64,000 nt of DNA from Lepisosteus oculatus (taxonomy: Eukaryota; Chordata; Actinopteri; Semionotiformes; Lepisosteidae). This document shows, piece by piece, positions 55,596 through 64,000 of the stretch (position 1 is its first letter; each line of letters starts with the position of its first letter). Location: positions 1-64,000 of the forward strand of contig NW_027167687.1 in NCBI RefSeq assembly GCF_040954835.1, written 5' to 3'. The notes under the pieces were generated by a model. That model was not told the DNA's origin and did no database searches. It was given only the letters and a program-made list of their open reading frames with translations. The position numbers and the translations under genes are program-made.

Positions 55596-55740
55596 ATGGG
55601 AATCCTAAAACTGCCAGGGCTGGTCCTGACAGTACTGTGGATCGCCTCGACACAGCCCCTTGAAGTTGTGGAACCTGGTCCTCCTACCGGCATAGTCCTG
55701 CAGGAAACCGTAGTCCTCTCCATGGAAATCTTTATGGTAC
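55596..55740 (+). pseudogene. env-like start, cut by a LINE
   Basis: From ATG 55596 the frame gives a short charged start, a hydrophobic core (LPGLVLTVLWIAST) and then a polar extracellular-like stretch. This fits a signal peptide of a membrane glycoprotein in the place where env follows pol. After about 48 residues the LINE poly-T begins. With so little left, the env call rests on position and the signal peptide only. Confidence 0.45.
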
Positions 55741-56283
55741 AATCTTTTTTTTTTCTTATAAAATATACTTTATTCCGAAAAAAAACACATCTCAAAGGGA
55801 AACGTCTCACACGATAACACTCCACAAAATTAAAACATCGGCGGAACGGCGGTGATTGTCCGTTATCAATCCTTGCAAGGGTGGGCGGATTTGCGCTATT
55901 ATGAGAGTCCCTCCAAACCCTACCGCTTGCTGTAAACCATTAATCCCTGTACAGGGTCCATAGGCCTTTCCAGTGCTCCTTTGCCGTGGGGAAACCCCAT
56001 TTAGCAACGTCGCGCTTCATCCTCCTCCTGAGGTCCGCCAGGATCCTCTCTTCCAGCTCCCTCGCTCCCCACTTGTTGTTGTGCCGGATGAGATTGTTTC
56101 TCGCGTCCCACAGGCCTTTCTTTGTGAGGGACAGCAGCAGCCACATCAGGAACTGCGTCCCCCTGTCCAGTCCGGTAGGTGCCAGCCCCAGCAGAATGTA
56201 CTGGTAGCTGAGCACCGCATTCGTTTCCAGGAGTTGCATTATGTTGTCCATTCTGCCCCACACCGCCTTGGCGAAGGGGCAGC
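55741..56283 (-). mobile_element. 5'-truncated Tx1 LINE copy (3' end)
   Basis: Matches 59507-60060 of the large LINE: 3' UTR with T-rich end on the plus strand, then the last 110 codons or so of ORF2 (LLGLAPTGLDRGTQFLMWLL). The match stops at GGGGCAGCT, the 5' truncation point. Insertion was into the env-like frame. Confidence 0.9.
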
Positions 56284-56399
56284 TCCTTCACTTTATTAAG
56301 ATACTGAAGAAAGATGTGGAGACGGGGGTTTGAATTTAATCCTTTCTGTAGGGGGTTTAGACTTTCAAGTCACAAACTGGGGTTTATGGCAGGAAAGGG

Positions 56400-56715
56400 G
56401 GGTTAACTGATAAGGATTGCAGATGCAAGCTAGGAACCCCCCTGGGTGTAATGTTAAACTGACCATTTGTCCAGAACATCGTAAACTGGCCAAATACCAT
56501 GAACCCCCCTCTTTACCATCAGACCGAGTGACGTCAGAAACGGAGAAGAAAACACTATATAACCCAAAAGTTTGTAACAGTACGGGGAACAATACTTCGG
56601 TTTTGTTGTTTCTTGCGGGAAACAAGACTTTGGCTTTATTGTTCCTTGCATGCAATAAACTCATCTGTTTTACTTCATCTCGGGATCAAGAACCTTATTT
56701 CTTCTGTTACAACAA
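56400..56715 (+). repeat. retroviral LTR
   Basis: A purine-rich AGGAAAGGGGGG precedes it. It contains the full cAMP-response palindrome TGACGTCA (56529-56536), a TATA box CTATATAAC (56555), AATAAA (56654-56659) and ends shortly before a primer-binding site. The left end is uncertain, perhaps TGATAAGG near 56410. Confidence 0.75.
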
Positions 56716-56718
56716 ATT

Positions 56719-56736
56719 TGGCGTAGTCGGCGGATG
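56719..56736 (+). promoter_or_regulatory. primer-binding site, tRNA-Ser type
   Basis: TGGCGTAGTCGGCGGATG: its first 13 nt are the complement of CCA plus the 3' end (GCCGACTACG) of tRNA-Ser such as the gene at 22940. It differs from the tRNA-Pro site of the provirus at 7400. Confidence 0.75.
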
Positions 56737-57222
56737 CTCCAGAAGGCGCAGAACTTCCCATCGGCAGGAGAGATGGTCAGCGCGCACATAACTAAGAGGT
56801 AAGGACTCCTCTTTTATTTAAAAGTCCCGACTCTCTCTGACCGATTGGGAAATCTCTGCTCCCTGCGAGAATCGCCCGAGATGACGGAGTAAACGTGAGT
56901 TTCTGAATTCCTCTGGCCCGGGGAAGACACCGGTGTATGTAATGGGTTGTTTGCTGTAAGCCCAGAATTTGGTCTGGCAGGGGTTCCGCGGTATTGTGTA
57001 CAGGCGTTCGAAGCTGGTTTATGCCTTAATTGCGCGTGGAGTTTTTGAACGGGTTTTGGACCCTTACCGTGAAGTTCAGGACTGGTGTGGGCCTTAATTG
57101 CGCCCGGAGTTCTGAAGGTCAGAACTGGTTTGGGCCTTAATTGCGCCCGGAGTTCTGAGGCTCAGGATCGGTGTGGGCCTTAATTGCCAGATTAAGGCCT
57201 TAAATGGCCTTAATCAGCCATG
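56737..57222 (+). other. retroviral leader with splice-donor hairpin and 43-bp repeats
   Basis: The leader holds the hairpin AAGAGGTAAGGACTCCTCTT (56794-56813, donor GT at 56799). At 57023, 57091, 57134 and 57177 the string GCCTTAATTG recurs, the last three with a 43-bp period. No gag frame follows; the leader runs straight into a U5 gene. Confidence 0.7.
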
Positions 57223-57232
57223 CACTCTGGTT

Positions 57233-57350
57233 TCTTTTCATCTCGTACAAATCTTTCGCCTTTTACTAAAGATTTCCGTGGAGAGGAGCATGAATGAGTT
57301 CCATGCAATTTTTGTGCTTCCCTGCCTTCGGGTGGGTCGCAGCTGGGTTG
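57233..57350 (+). ncRNA. U5 snRNA gene (copy 2), promoter replaced
   Basis: A full U5 body with loop 1 GCCTTTTAC (57258-57266), Sm site CAATTTTTG and the 3' stem-loop, followed by the same 3' box-like sequence. The usual U5 upstream region stops about 10 bp before the gene; beyond that lies the retroviral leader. The proximal promoter element is therefore missing. Confidence 0.85.
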
Positions 57351-57730
57351 GTCAAAGAGAGAAAACAAGCACGTTCGCAATCGCTCTTGTAATGGTGATT
57401 GTGGCCGTCTGCTCCGCGAGTTCTCGGTCTCCGGCCGTCTGATTGGCGTTCTTTTCTTTGGGGGGCGGGAAGTGTCCGGCCGCAGGGGATCTTGGGACCT
57501 CGCTTTGCATAGAGGCTTCCCAGAGTGCGTCGTTTCCGGCACAGTGTGGCCGGGTGTTTTCCGAGTTATCGCACGGATTGGGCACGGCCGCAAGCTGAGA
57601 GCCGCAGGCGATGAGCCCGGAGCTGAACGGGCCCCACTGGCTAGTTTGTAAGGCCAGGTGCATTGCCAACCACGACCGGCAGCGCAGAGGCTTTGAAGGC
57701 GGCCTGGGCTCCTGCAGCTGTGCAGCCACG
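57351..57730. repeat. U5 intergenic unit
   Basis: Downstream flank of U5 copy 2 (TGATTGGCG...GGGGGGCGGGAAGTG, CTTTCCGGCACAGTG region) and upstream flank of copy 3 (GAGCCCGGAGCTGAACGGGC). The unit length is about 500 bp. Further partial units lie at 32900-33300 and 57850-58225. Confidence 0.85.
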
Positions 57731-57849
57731 CACTCTGGTTTCTCTTCATCTCGTACAAATCTTTCGCCTTTTACTAAAGATTTCCGTGGAGAGGAGCATG
57801 AATGAGTTCTATGCAATTTTTGCGCTTCCTTGCTTTCGGGTGGGGTACA
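57731..57849 (+). ncRNA. U5 snRNA gene (copy 3)
   Basis: Complete U5 with its own upstream flank: CACTCTGGTTTCTCTTCATC, loop 1 GCCTTTTAC (57766-57774), Sm site CAATTTTTG and 3' stem-loop, then GTCAAAGAGAGA. It looks as intact as copy 1. Confidence 0.9.
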
Positions 57850-58225
57850 GCTGGGCTGGTCAAAGAGAGAAAACAAAAACGTTCACAATTGCTCTTGTTA
57901 TGGCGATTGTGGCTGTCTGCTCCGCGAGTCCTCGGTCTCTGGCCGTCTGATTGGCGCTCTTTTCTTTGGGGGGCGGGAAGTGTCCGGCCGCAGGGGATCT
58001 TGGGACCTTGCCTGCATAGCGGCTTCCCAGAGTGCGTCGTTTCCGGCACAGTGTGGCCGGGTGTTTTCCGAGTTATCGCACGGATTGGGCACGCTCGCAA
58101 GCCGTGAGCCGCAGGCGATGAGCCCGGAGCTGAACGGGCCCCACTGGCTCGTTTGTAAGGCCAGGTGTATTGCCAACCACGACCGGCAGGGCAGAGGCCT
58201 TGAAGGCGGCCTGGGCTTGCGTGAT
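57850..58225. repeat. U5 unit without the U5 gene
   Basis: Downstream flank of copy 3 and then another complete U5 upstream region (58105-58220). The unit breaks at GGCCTGGGCT, about 20 bp before where U5 should begin. Confidence 0.8.
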
Positions 58226-58780
58226 CGGATCAACTAAATGCTGTGGTGTTACTTTTTGTCAATGAAAAAATAAACTCTTTTCGTTTACAAAGACGGTTAC
58301 AAAGAATGTGGACCAGGGTAATACTTTGAGCTTACAGCTTGTCCAAGGTCATTCATTATTAATACTCTTAGTAATATCTTCAGTAAAGACTTTGATGCAT
58401 AAAATATTCCTGCATATTTAAAATATTTATGATAAAGGTGGTAGGTTGTGTACTTTTGTCCAACAGAACAATCTTGCTTTTATAAAATATACCGCCTTTT
58501 TAATGTTTAATGATTAACATGCTGTAATACACTGTTTAAATTTAAAAGTCTAAAGAGTATACACCTTAAATTCTTAATTGAATAAAGATTGTCCCTCAGC
58601 AGTGATCAGGATTCAAAACTGACGTTTTCTGGTGACAGCTCAAATGCTGTACAGGAGAGGTTAACCTTTATTAGCTCCACCTGGCGATTTTACAAGGTGA
58701 TTCCGGATACTATTAACATAATCTAATTTGCGTCCGGTATGATGCGGTATACTGCGACACTCCCACCGTGTTATACCGCA
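58226..58780. other. no gene recognised; dispersed repeat
   Basis: The part 58237-58400 is similar to 48216-48330, and 58665-58720 resembles 48380-48420 (both with GATTCCGGATACTATTA-like text). AT-rich; no open frame of note. Confidence 0.6.
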
Positions 58781-59504
58781 GCATACCCCGCTTGTTTTGA
58801 ATGGCTGCATATGTATATAGACTCTATATATACATTTGGTGCATGCCACAATTTTGGATGGTGGTGGAGGAATAGGGATTTTCTCAACACGGCAGGGACT
58901 CCAGTTAAGAATGCTGGGTTTATCTCTGAACTATTAGAAGCTTTGCAGCTACTGACTGAAGTAGCTGTGGTAATGTGTAAATCACATAATAAAGAAATGT
59001 TTCCAGTAACTCGAGGGAACAACTTTGCAGATGCAACTGTCAGGTGAGCAATACTTGTAGAACAGTAGTCTGAGACCTCTGTGAAGCAGAGAAATGGACA
59101 TGGTTAGAAAAGATTATGGGGCTGCAGGATGATGGGGTGTGGAGCTGACAGCACACCAGACGCCCTGCATGCCCTCACAGCCTAATGCCCTTTATAGCCC
59201 GACAAATGCACTCTGTTGGACACCCAGGTGGGAGTCAAATGGTGTGCCGGTTACCCAAAACTGGGTGAGAACCGGGTTTGAAGCAGTAACCACTTATGTG
59301 GTATCTAATGTGGATGTAATGTTTATCAAAGGAACTCAACTACAGTTCAGGTGCGGGTGCAACAGCTCAAAAGGCCTGCTCCTGAGGAACCTTTCAAACC
59401 TGGGAAATTGAAAATTGTAAAGGGAAACCTGGGCTCTTATAATCTGTTTTCCCGGTGGGTTGCTGCCACTGCCTCTGTGTCTACCAAACACTTGATAACA
59501 GAGA
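58781..59504 (+). pseudogene. retroviral pol fragment (RNase H and integrase start)
   Basis: A close relative of 10690-11400: DSIYTFGACH, AGTPVKNAGFISELLEAL, RGNNFADATVR, then the same TGA, and integrase pieces (FEAVTTYVVSN, LKRPAPEEPF in adjacent frames). It is cut at about 59505 by the Tx1 LINE. It probably belonged to the same provirus as the LTR and leader at 56.4 kb, now separated by the U5 units. Confidence 0.8.
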
Positions 59505-59715
59505 TTTTTTTTTTTTTTTTTTTTTTTTTCTTATAAAATATACTTTATTCGGAAAAAAAAACACATCTCAAAAGGAAAACATCTCATACAATAACACTCC
59601 ACAAGTTAAAACAACGGCGGAACGGCGGTGATTGTCCGTTTTCAATCCTTGCAAGGGTGGGCGGATTTGCGCTATTATGAGTGTCCCTCCAAACCCTACC
59701 ACTTGCTGTAACCCA

Positions 59716-62700
59716 TTAATCCCTGTACAGGGTCCATAGGCCTTTCCAGCGCTCCTTTGCCGTGGGGAAACCCCATTTTGCAACGTCGCGCTTCATCCTC
59801 CTCCTGAGGTCCGCCAGGATCCTCTCCTCCAGCTCCCTCGCTCCCCACTCGATGTTGTGCCGGATGAGATTGTTCCTCGCGTCCCACAGGCCTTTCTTTG
59901 TGAGGGACAGCAGCAGCCACAACAGGAACTGCGTCCCCCTGTCCAGTCCGGTAGGTGCCAGCCCCAGCAGAACGTACTGGTAACTGAGCACCGCACCCGT
60001 CCCCAGGAGTTGCATGGTGTTGTCCGTTCTGCCCCACACCACCTTGGCGAAGGGGCAGCTTCAGAACACGTGCTCCTGAGTCTCCTCGACGAAACACGTG
60101 TCCCGGGGGCAATGCGGATTCCTGGTAAGCGAGTGTCTGTAGAGGACCTCTCTGGTAGCCAGTCTCTTGTGTACGGCCATCCAGTTGAGGTCCTTCAGTT
60201 CGTTGTCCAGTTCTTTAGGCTGCGTCCTTTCCCAGACTTGTCTGGGAATTCGCAGCCTTTCGTCGGCGACCAGATGCCCCCTCACCTCTTTGTACAGAGC
60301 TCTGTGGTTGGTGCAGAGCTCTGGCTGTCTCGTGGCCTCGTACCTCCTGCTCCACTTGACAGCGTGGGTGTAGAACTTTGGTCGCCTCTCTGCCTTGGGC
60401 CCAGTGTTTGACCACTGGACCAAGTGCCTCATCGGGATGGAGAGCCACAGCCTGACAAAGTACTGGTACTTGTGGCCGATGGGCTCCCGCAGCGCCCGAC
60501 AGAGGTTGCAGTAAAAGATGCAGTCGAGTTTCAGGGGGAAATGTGGGACATCTCGACCCCCTTCCTCGACCGGCTGACACATCCGGTTTCTCGTGATGTA
60601 CTCGTACCTGCCGCCCCAGACGAAGCCGAAGATCATCCCTTGCAGCGCTCGTCTGAGTCTGGCCGGCAGCGGGTACACCACCGCCAGGTAAACCAAAGCC
60701 GGCAGGACGTCTGCTTTCAACACCGTCACTTTCCCTGTGTAGGACAGCGACCGCGTTTTCCACAGACCCAGCTTCGCGTTCACCTTGGCGATCCTCTCAG
60801 TCCAGTTGTTGGTCTCGTTGTCCTGGCTCTGGAAGGAAACCCCCAGTATTCTGAGGGGCTCCGTGCAGAGCTCGAGACCCTCCGGCGCCGTCGTCCTGTG
60901 CTTCCAGGGCCCGAAGAACTTCAGTTTGCTCTTTCGGCGGTTGAGCTTCGACCCCGAGGCTCTGGAGTATTGCTCCATGACCTGCAGGGCCCTCCTCAAC
61001 CCCCTGTCCGACCTCAGGAACAGCGTCGTGTCGTCGGCGTACTGGGAGATCTTCAGGGTTTCCCCCGCGCCTCCCGGTATCTCCAGGCCGTCGATGACGG
61101 GGTCCCGTCTCACCGCCTCTGCTAGGGGCTCTGTGAAGAGAACATAGAGAAGGGGTGAAAGGGGGCAGCCCTGTCGTACTCCGGATTCCTGGGGAATGAA
61201 ATCCCCCAGGTTTCCGTTCACGTTCACTCTGCTGCCCACGTCAGAGTACAGAATCTGAATCCAGCGGCTGAAACTCTCTCCGAAACCGAAGCGTTCCAGC
61301 ACCCTGAACAGATAGCTGTGGTTCACTCTGTCGAAGGCTTTCTCCTGGTCCAGGCTGACCACCATCATGGGCACGTTCCGGTCCTCGGCCCAGGCGATGG
61401 CGTCTCTGGTCAGCTGGAGGTTCCAGCTGACGGATCGCCCCTCCACCCCACACGTCTGGTCGCTGTGGATGATGTGGGGGAGGGCGGTTCTCAGTCTGCC
61501 GGTCAGGAGCTTGGACAGGATCTTTACGTCCACGCAGAGCATCGTGATCGGCCTCCAGTTTTTGAGGTCGGCGGCGTCTCCTCCCTTGAAGAGCAGGGAG
61601 ATGACGCCCTCCCTCATGGTGTCTCCGAGTTTCCCCCGGCGGAAGATCTCCTGCGCCACTTCCACCAGATCTGCCGCCAGGGTGTCCCAGAAGCAGGTGT
61701 AGAATTCCTTGGGGAGTCCGTCCGGCCCCGGCACCTTGCCATTCTCCATGGACAAGAGCGCCGCCTTCAGCTCCTCGGCCGTGATCGGACCCTCCAAGTC
61801 CTCCCTCACCTCCTCCGGTACTCGTGCCGTCAGCCCCTCCAGAAAAGCATCGCCTGCCTCCACCTCCGTCTGCTTTTCTGAAAAGAGCTCCGTGTAGAAA
61901 GCGGTGGCCGCCTCTACTTTGTCGCTCTCGTCCAGCACTTCCTCTCCATCTCCCCGTCTCAGGCTGTGGATCACCCTCTTTTTCTGGGCTCCCCGGACCT
62001 GGTTGAAGAAATAGGAGGAACAGGTTTCATTATTTTCGTAATGCTCCCTCTGTGCTTTGACGAGGAAAGCCTTGGCTTTCTCCGTGTGCAGTCTGCGGAG
62101 CCTCTCCTTCAGGTCCCGTGCCCGGGCTGAATTGAAGGCTCCTCCCCCGTTAGCCGAGCTGTACTCCTCCTCGAGTTGCCTCTGGAGTCGTGCAGCTTCC
62201 TTCCTCTCCCTGGCCGCCTTCCGTCTGCAGTACGTCTGCGCCAGGGTTCGGGTCCTGTCCTTCACCGACTCCCACCATTCCACCACGGAGCTGTAGCCGT
62301 CTCTCAGGTCTCCCCAGCTCGCGTAGTCTTTCCGGAACAGTGCCCTGAAGTCGTCTTCCTCCAGTATCTCCCGGTTCAGCTTCCAGTACCCACGACCGAA
62401 TGCCGGTAGGCTGGTGTTAGCCACCACCGTCAAGCGCTCGTGGTCGGAATACCACGCCGGGGACACCGTCGCCGACTCCAGGGAGCAGGTCGTGTGCACG
62501 AAGATGTAGTCCAGGCGGCTGCACACTCCCCGGGAGTTCTTCCAGGTCGGTCCGGCGTCGTTCGGGCGGCACCGTCTGAAGCCGTCTACTAGGGAGAACT
62601 GCTTGAGTAGCGACTCCAGCTCTGCCGAGCTAGCGTCGCTCCCCTTCTCCCGGTCGACGTTGAAGTCCCCGCCGAGCACCACCTGTCTGTTAGTGGTGCA

Positions 62701-63093
62701 GCAGCTGGCCAGGTCAGCAAACACTTCCTTCCGGATAGAGGGTTCCGTCGGAGCATAGACGTTAATCGCTCTCAACTTCTGCCCCCTCCAGTCGATGTCT
62801 GCGACCAGGATCCGGCCCTGCACCACCGAGAAGGAGGAAACCAGCGTCATCTCTGGGTTCCCGAGGAGGATTCCCACTCCGGAAGAGTGGACCCCTCCTA
62901 CGCTCCAGCATGATTCTCCCTTCGTCCATTCCCTGGTGAATGTCAGCTTGTCGCTTTCATCCTTCAGGTGGACCTCCTGTAAGAAACAAACTGAGAAAGG
63001 CTTTGAGGCCAGATCATGAAAGACTCCCCGTCTTTTCACTGGGTCTCTCAGCCCTCTCACGTTAGTTGTTAAGAAGGTTAGTTTCACAGTCAT
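59716..63093 (-). pseudogene. Tx1 ORF2: endonuclease and reverse transcriptase, one premature TGA
   Basis: A 1010-codon frame (63093-60061) followed, in the same frame after one TGA, by about 115 more codons to the natural stop at 59716. The TGA sits in EHVF-stop-SCPFAKVVW, where Trp is expected. Endonuclease (about 1-225): LQEVHL, LGGDFNVDRE, SRLDYIFV, YSDHERL. RT (about 440-740): ENGKVPGPDGLPKEFYT, VSLDQEKAFDRVNH, RQGCPLSPLLY and YADD in QYADDTTLF. The C-terminus holds the CX...HC region near NPHCPRDTC and EETQEH. The protein nicks the target and reverse transcribes the LINE RNA. Except for one base it seems functional, so relatives may still be mobile. Confidence 0.9.
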
Positions 63094-63172
63094 GGTTAAA
63101 CTAGTGAAAGGTAAACCTCCTCTCTGTACTTACAGTGGAAACTTGGGAGTCTACATCTGGGCACTGTTTAGC

Positions 63173-64000
63173 CTAGATGTAACTCCTCTCGTTCGGGTCC
63201 TGGGGGGAATATACTGGGCTCCCTCCAGGTTTTGCTGGGGACTGAAAAGAAAACATGCTGGACAGGTCCAGCCCTACCATCAGTCCGGGCTCCAGGGCGG
63301 CTTCAAAATAATCCTCGTCGTCCTCGAGGATACTCTCAGCCACCGCTTCGGGGAGGCTCCTTTCTTCCCTCTCTCGGGGGGTTTCGGGGGCCTCCAGTTT
63401 CTCCTGGGCCTCGGGGGAAGGGGGCTCCAGTTCCTCGGCTGCCTCTTCCTTTTGTCCCTGGGCCTCGGGGGAGGGGGTTACCTCTTCCTGGGCTGCCTCC
63501 TCCTTTTGTCCCTGGGCCTCGGGGGAGGGGGTTACCTCTTCCAGGGCTGCCTCCTCCTTTTGTCCGTGGGACTCGGGGGAGGGGGGATCCGTTTCCTGGG
63601 CCTCGGGGGGGAGGGTTTCCATTTCCTGGAGCGCCTCCTCCGGTTGTTCCTGGGCCTGGAGGGAAGAAAGTTCCGTTTCCTCTAGGACGAGGAAACGGTT
63701 TTCCCTTACCACTCTCTTCTTCTGTCCTTCCGAAGGTGGGTCCGTCCTGGGTCTCTTCTCCCGCTTGCGCTTTCCCTTTTTGCTGGGAGTTATCCAGGTC
63801 CCTTCCTCCGGTCGGCCATCTTGTCCCTCTTCCTGGCGGCCATCTTGTGGCACCGATGCGGCTGGGGGTGTGGCCTCGGCAGTTTCGGGTCTCAGCGGGG
63901 GAGGTGCGGGTTCTTTGTTCTCAGCCCTCTCCCTTTGTCTGGAGACCGGTTTCTGCCTGCCGGCTTCCACCACCTGCGCAAACGAAGGTTTGCTTACCTT
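63173..64000 (-). CDS. Tx1 ORF1, C-terminal part (incomplete)
   Basis: At least 266 codons, open to the window edge. The visible part is a low-complexity, acidic and proline-rich tail with a basic stretch (KKGKRKREKRPR). Three to four copies of an 18-residue repeat follow (SPEAQGQKEEAAQEEVTP-like, about 63405-63590). The zinc knuckles expected of Tx1 ORF1 would lie beyond the window. It overlaps nothing and precedes ORF2 by 80 bp. Confidence 0.8.
   Translation of the reverse strand, partial: KVSKPSFAQVVEAGRQKPVSRQRERAENKEPAPPPLRPETAEATPPAASVPQDGRQEEGQDGRPEEGTWITPSKKGKRKREKRPRTDPPSEGQKKRVVRENRFLVLEETELSSLQAQEQPEEALQEMETLPPEAQETDPPSPESHGQKEEAALEEVTPSPEAQGQKEEAAQEEVTPSPEAQGQKEEAAEELEPPSPEAQEKLEAPETPREREERSLPEAVAESILEDDEDYFEAALEPGLMVGLDLSSMFSFQSPAKPGGSPVYSPQDPNERSYI

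Larger units (their letters stand above)
49319..55740 (+). mobile_element. Ty3/gypsy-like or retrovirus-like LTR element, 5'-truncated, dual RNase H
   Basis: An internal region with gag, protease, RT, two RNase H domains, integrase and the start of an env-like frame. It begins only about 60 bp before gag, at the breakpoint of a duplicon (34429 vs 49311), so there is no 5' LTR or primer site. A LINE cuts it at 55741. Placement is open: Ty3/gypsy with an extra RNase H, or one of the retrovirus-sister lineages such as lokiretroviruses; only a tree would tell. Confidence 0.85.
59505..64000 (-). mobile_element. Tx1-clade LINE, nearly intact, running off the window
   Basis: Minus-strand LINE with the end of ORF1 (63173 onward), an 80-bp gap, ORF2 (63093-59716), a short 3' UTR and an A-rich tail (T run 59505-59530 on the plus strand). 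It sits inside the pol fragment of an older retrovirus. GC content is much higher than that of its AT-rich surroundings. Confidence 0.92.

Noticed and set aside
57351-58225. Protein genes in the U5 array (frames of 182, 174 and 135 codons)
   Set aside because: They overlap U5 genes on both strands and repeat with the array; there is no protein family.
60424-61881. Long plus-strand frames of 233 and 187 codons
   Set aside because: Shadows of the GC-rich LINE ORF2 on the other strand.

Overview
The window reads as nuclear DNA of a vertebrate, most likely a ray-finned fish. It has clusters of eukaryotic tRNA genes, spliceosomal U4 and U5 snRNA genes, a SINE with a 5S rRNA-derived head, Tx1-type LINEs, a Polinton fragment, vertebrate-type endogenous retroviruses and Ty3/gypsy-type LTR elements. 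I see no single-copy host protein gene. Gar, bichir, sturgeon or bowfin are possible, but the sequence alone does not decide the species.

Layout. 1-2.8 kb: a tRNA cluster (Glu, His, Val, Pro, Ala, Met). Its first 1.43 kb returns inverted at 17.35-18.78 kb. 3.9-5.8 kb: a hairpin carrying a hammerhead-like motif, then an RT fragment of a non-LTR retrotransposon. 6.9-15.2 kb: a provirus with two LTRs about 2.5% apart by hand comparison. Its gag and pol are wrecked, it holds remnants of two different env genes, and one env ORF of 509 codons is fully open. 15.2-19.5 kb: more tRNA units (Val, Asp, Phe, His, Glu). 19.5-22.7 kb: an AT-rich insertion with a near-perfect palindrome, a 25-bp satellite and a Polinton/Maverick gene fragment. 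22.9-25.4 kb: tRNA-Ser, tRNA-Gly, a broken SINE and a duplicon. 25.4-28.2 kb: a gypsy integrase fragment and a probable LTR. 28.2-35.2 kb: an inverted tRNA-Ser/U4-like block, a decayed Tx1 LINE, a U5 gene and two U4 genes.

35.9-43.8 kb: a head-to-tail duplication of a roughly 4-kb unit (tRNA-Arg, tRNA-Thr, tRNA-Ser-GCT, U4-like RNA, tRNA-Ser-CGA), then tRNA-Ile. 45.5-48.4 kb: AT-rich and without recognisable genes. 49.0-55.7 kb: tRNA-Gly and a 5'-truncated LTR retroelement with gag, protease, RT, two RNase H domains and integrase, cut by a LINE just after what looks like the start of an env gene. 56.4-59.5 kb: an LTR, a tRNA-Ser primer-binding site and a leader joined directly to a U5 gene array, then a pol fragment of the same lineage found inside the 7-15 kb provirus. 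59.5-64 kb: a nearly intact Tx1 LINE running off the window.

The common thread is a Pol III/snRNA gene nursery that has been duplicated, inverted and repeatedly hit by retroelements. Two things stand out most. One is the open env gene inside a provirus that is otherwise ruined and mosaic. The other is a U4-like 3' domain found three times beside tRNA-Ser, with an snRNA-type 3' box. All calls rest on reading motifs by eye; no alignments or database searches were run.
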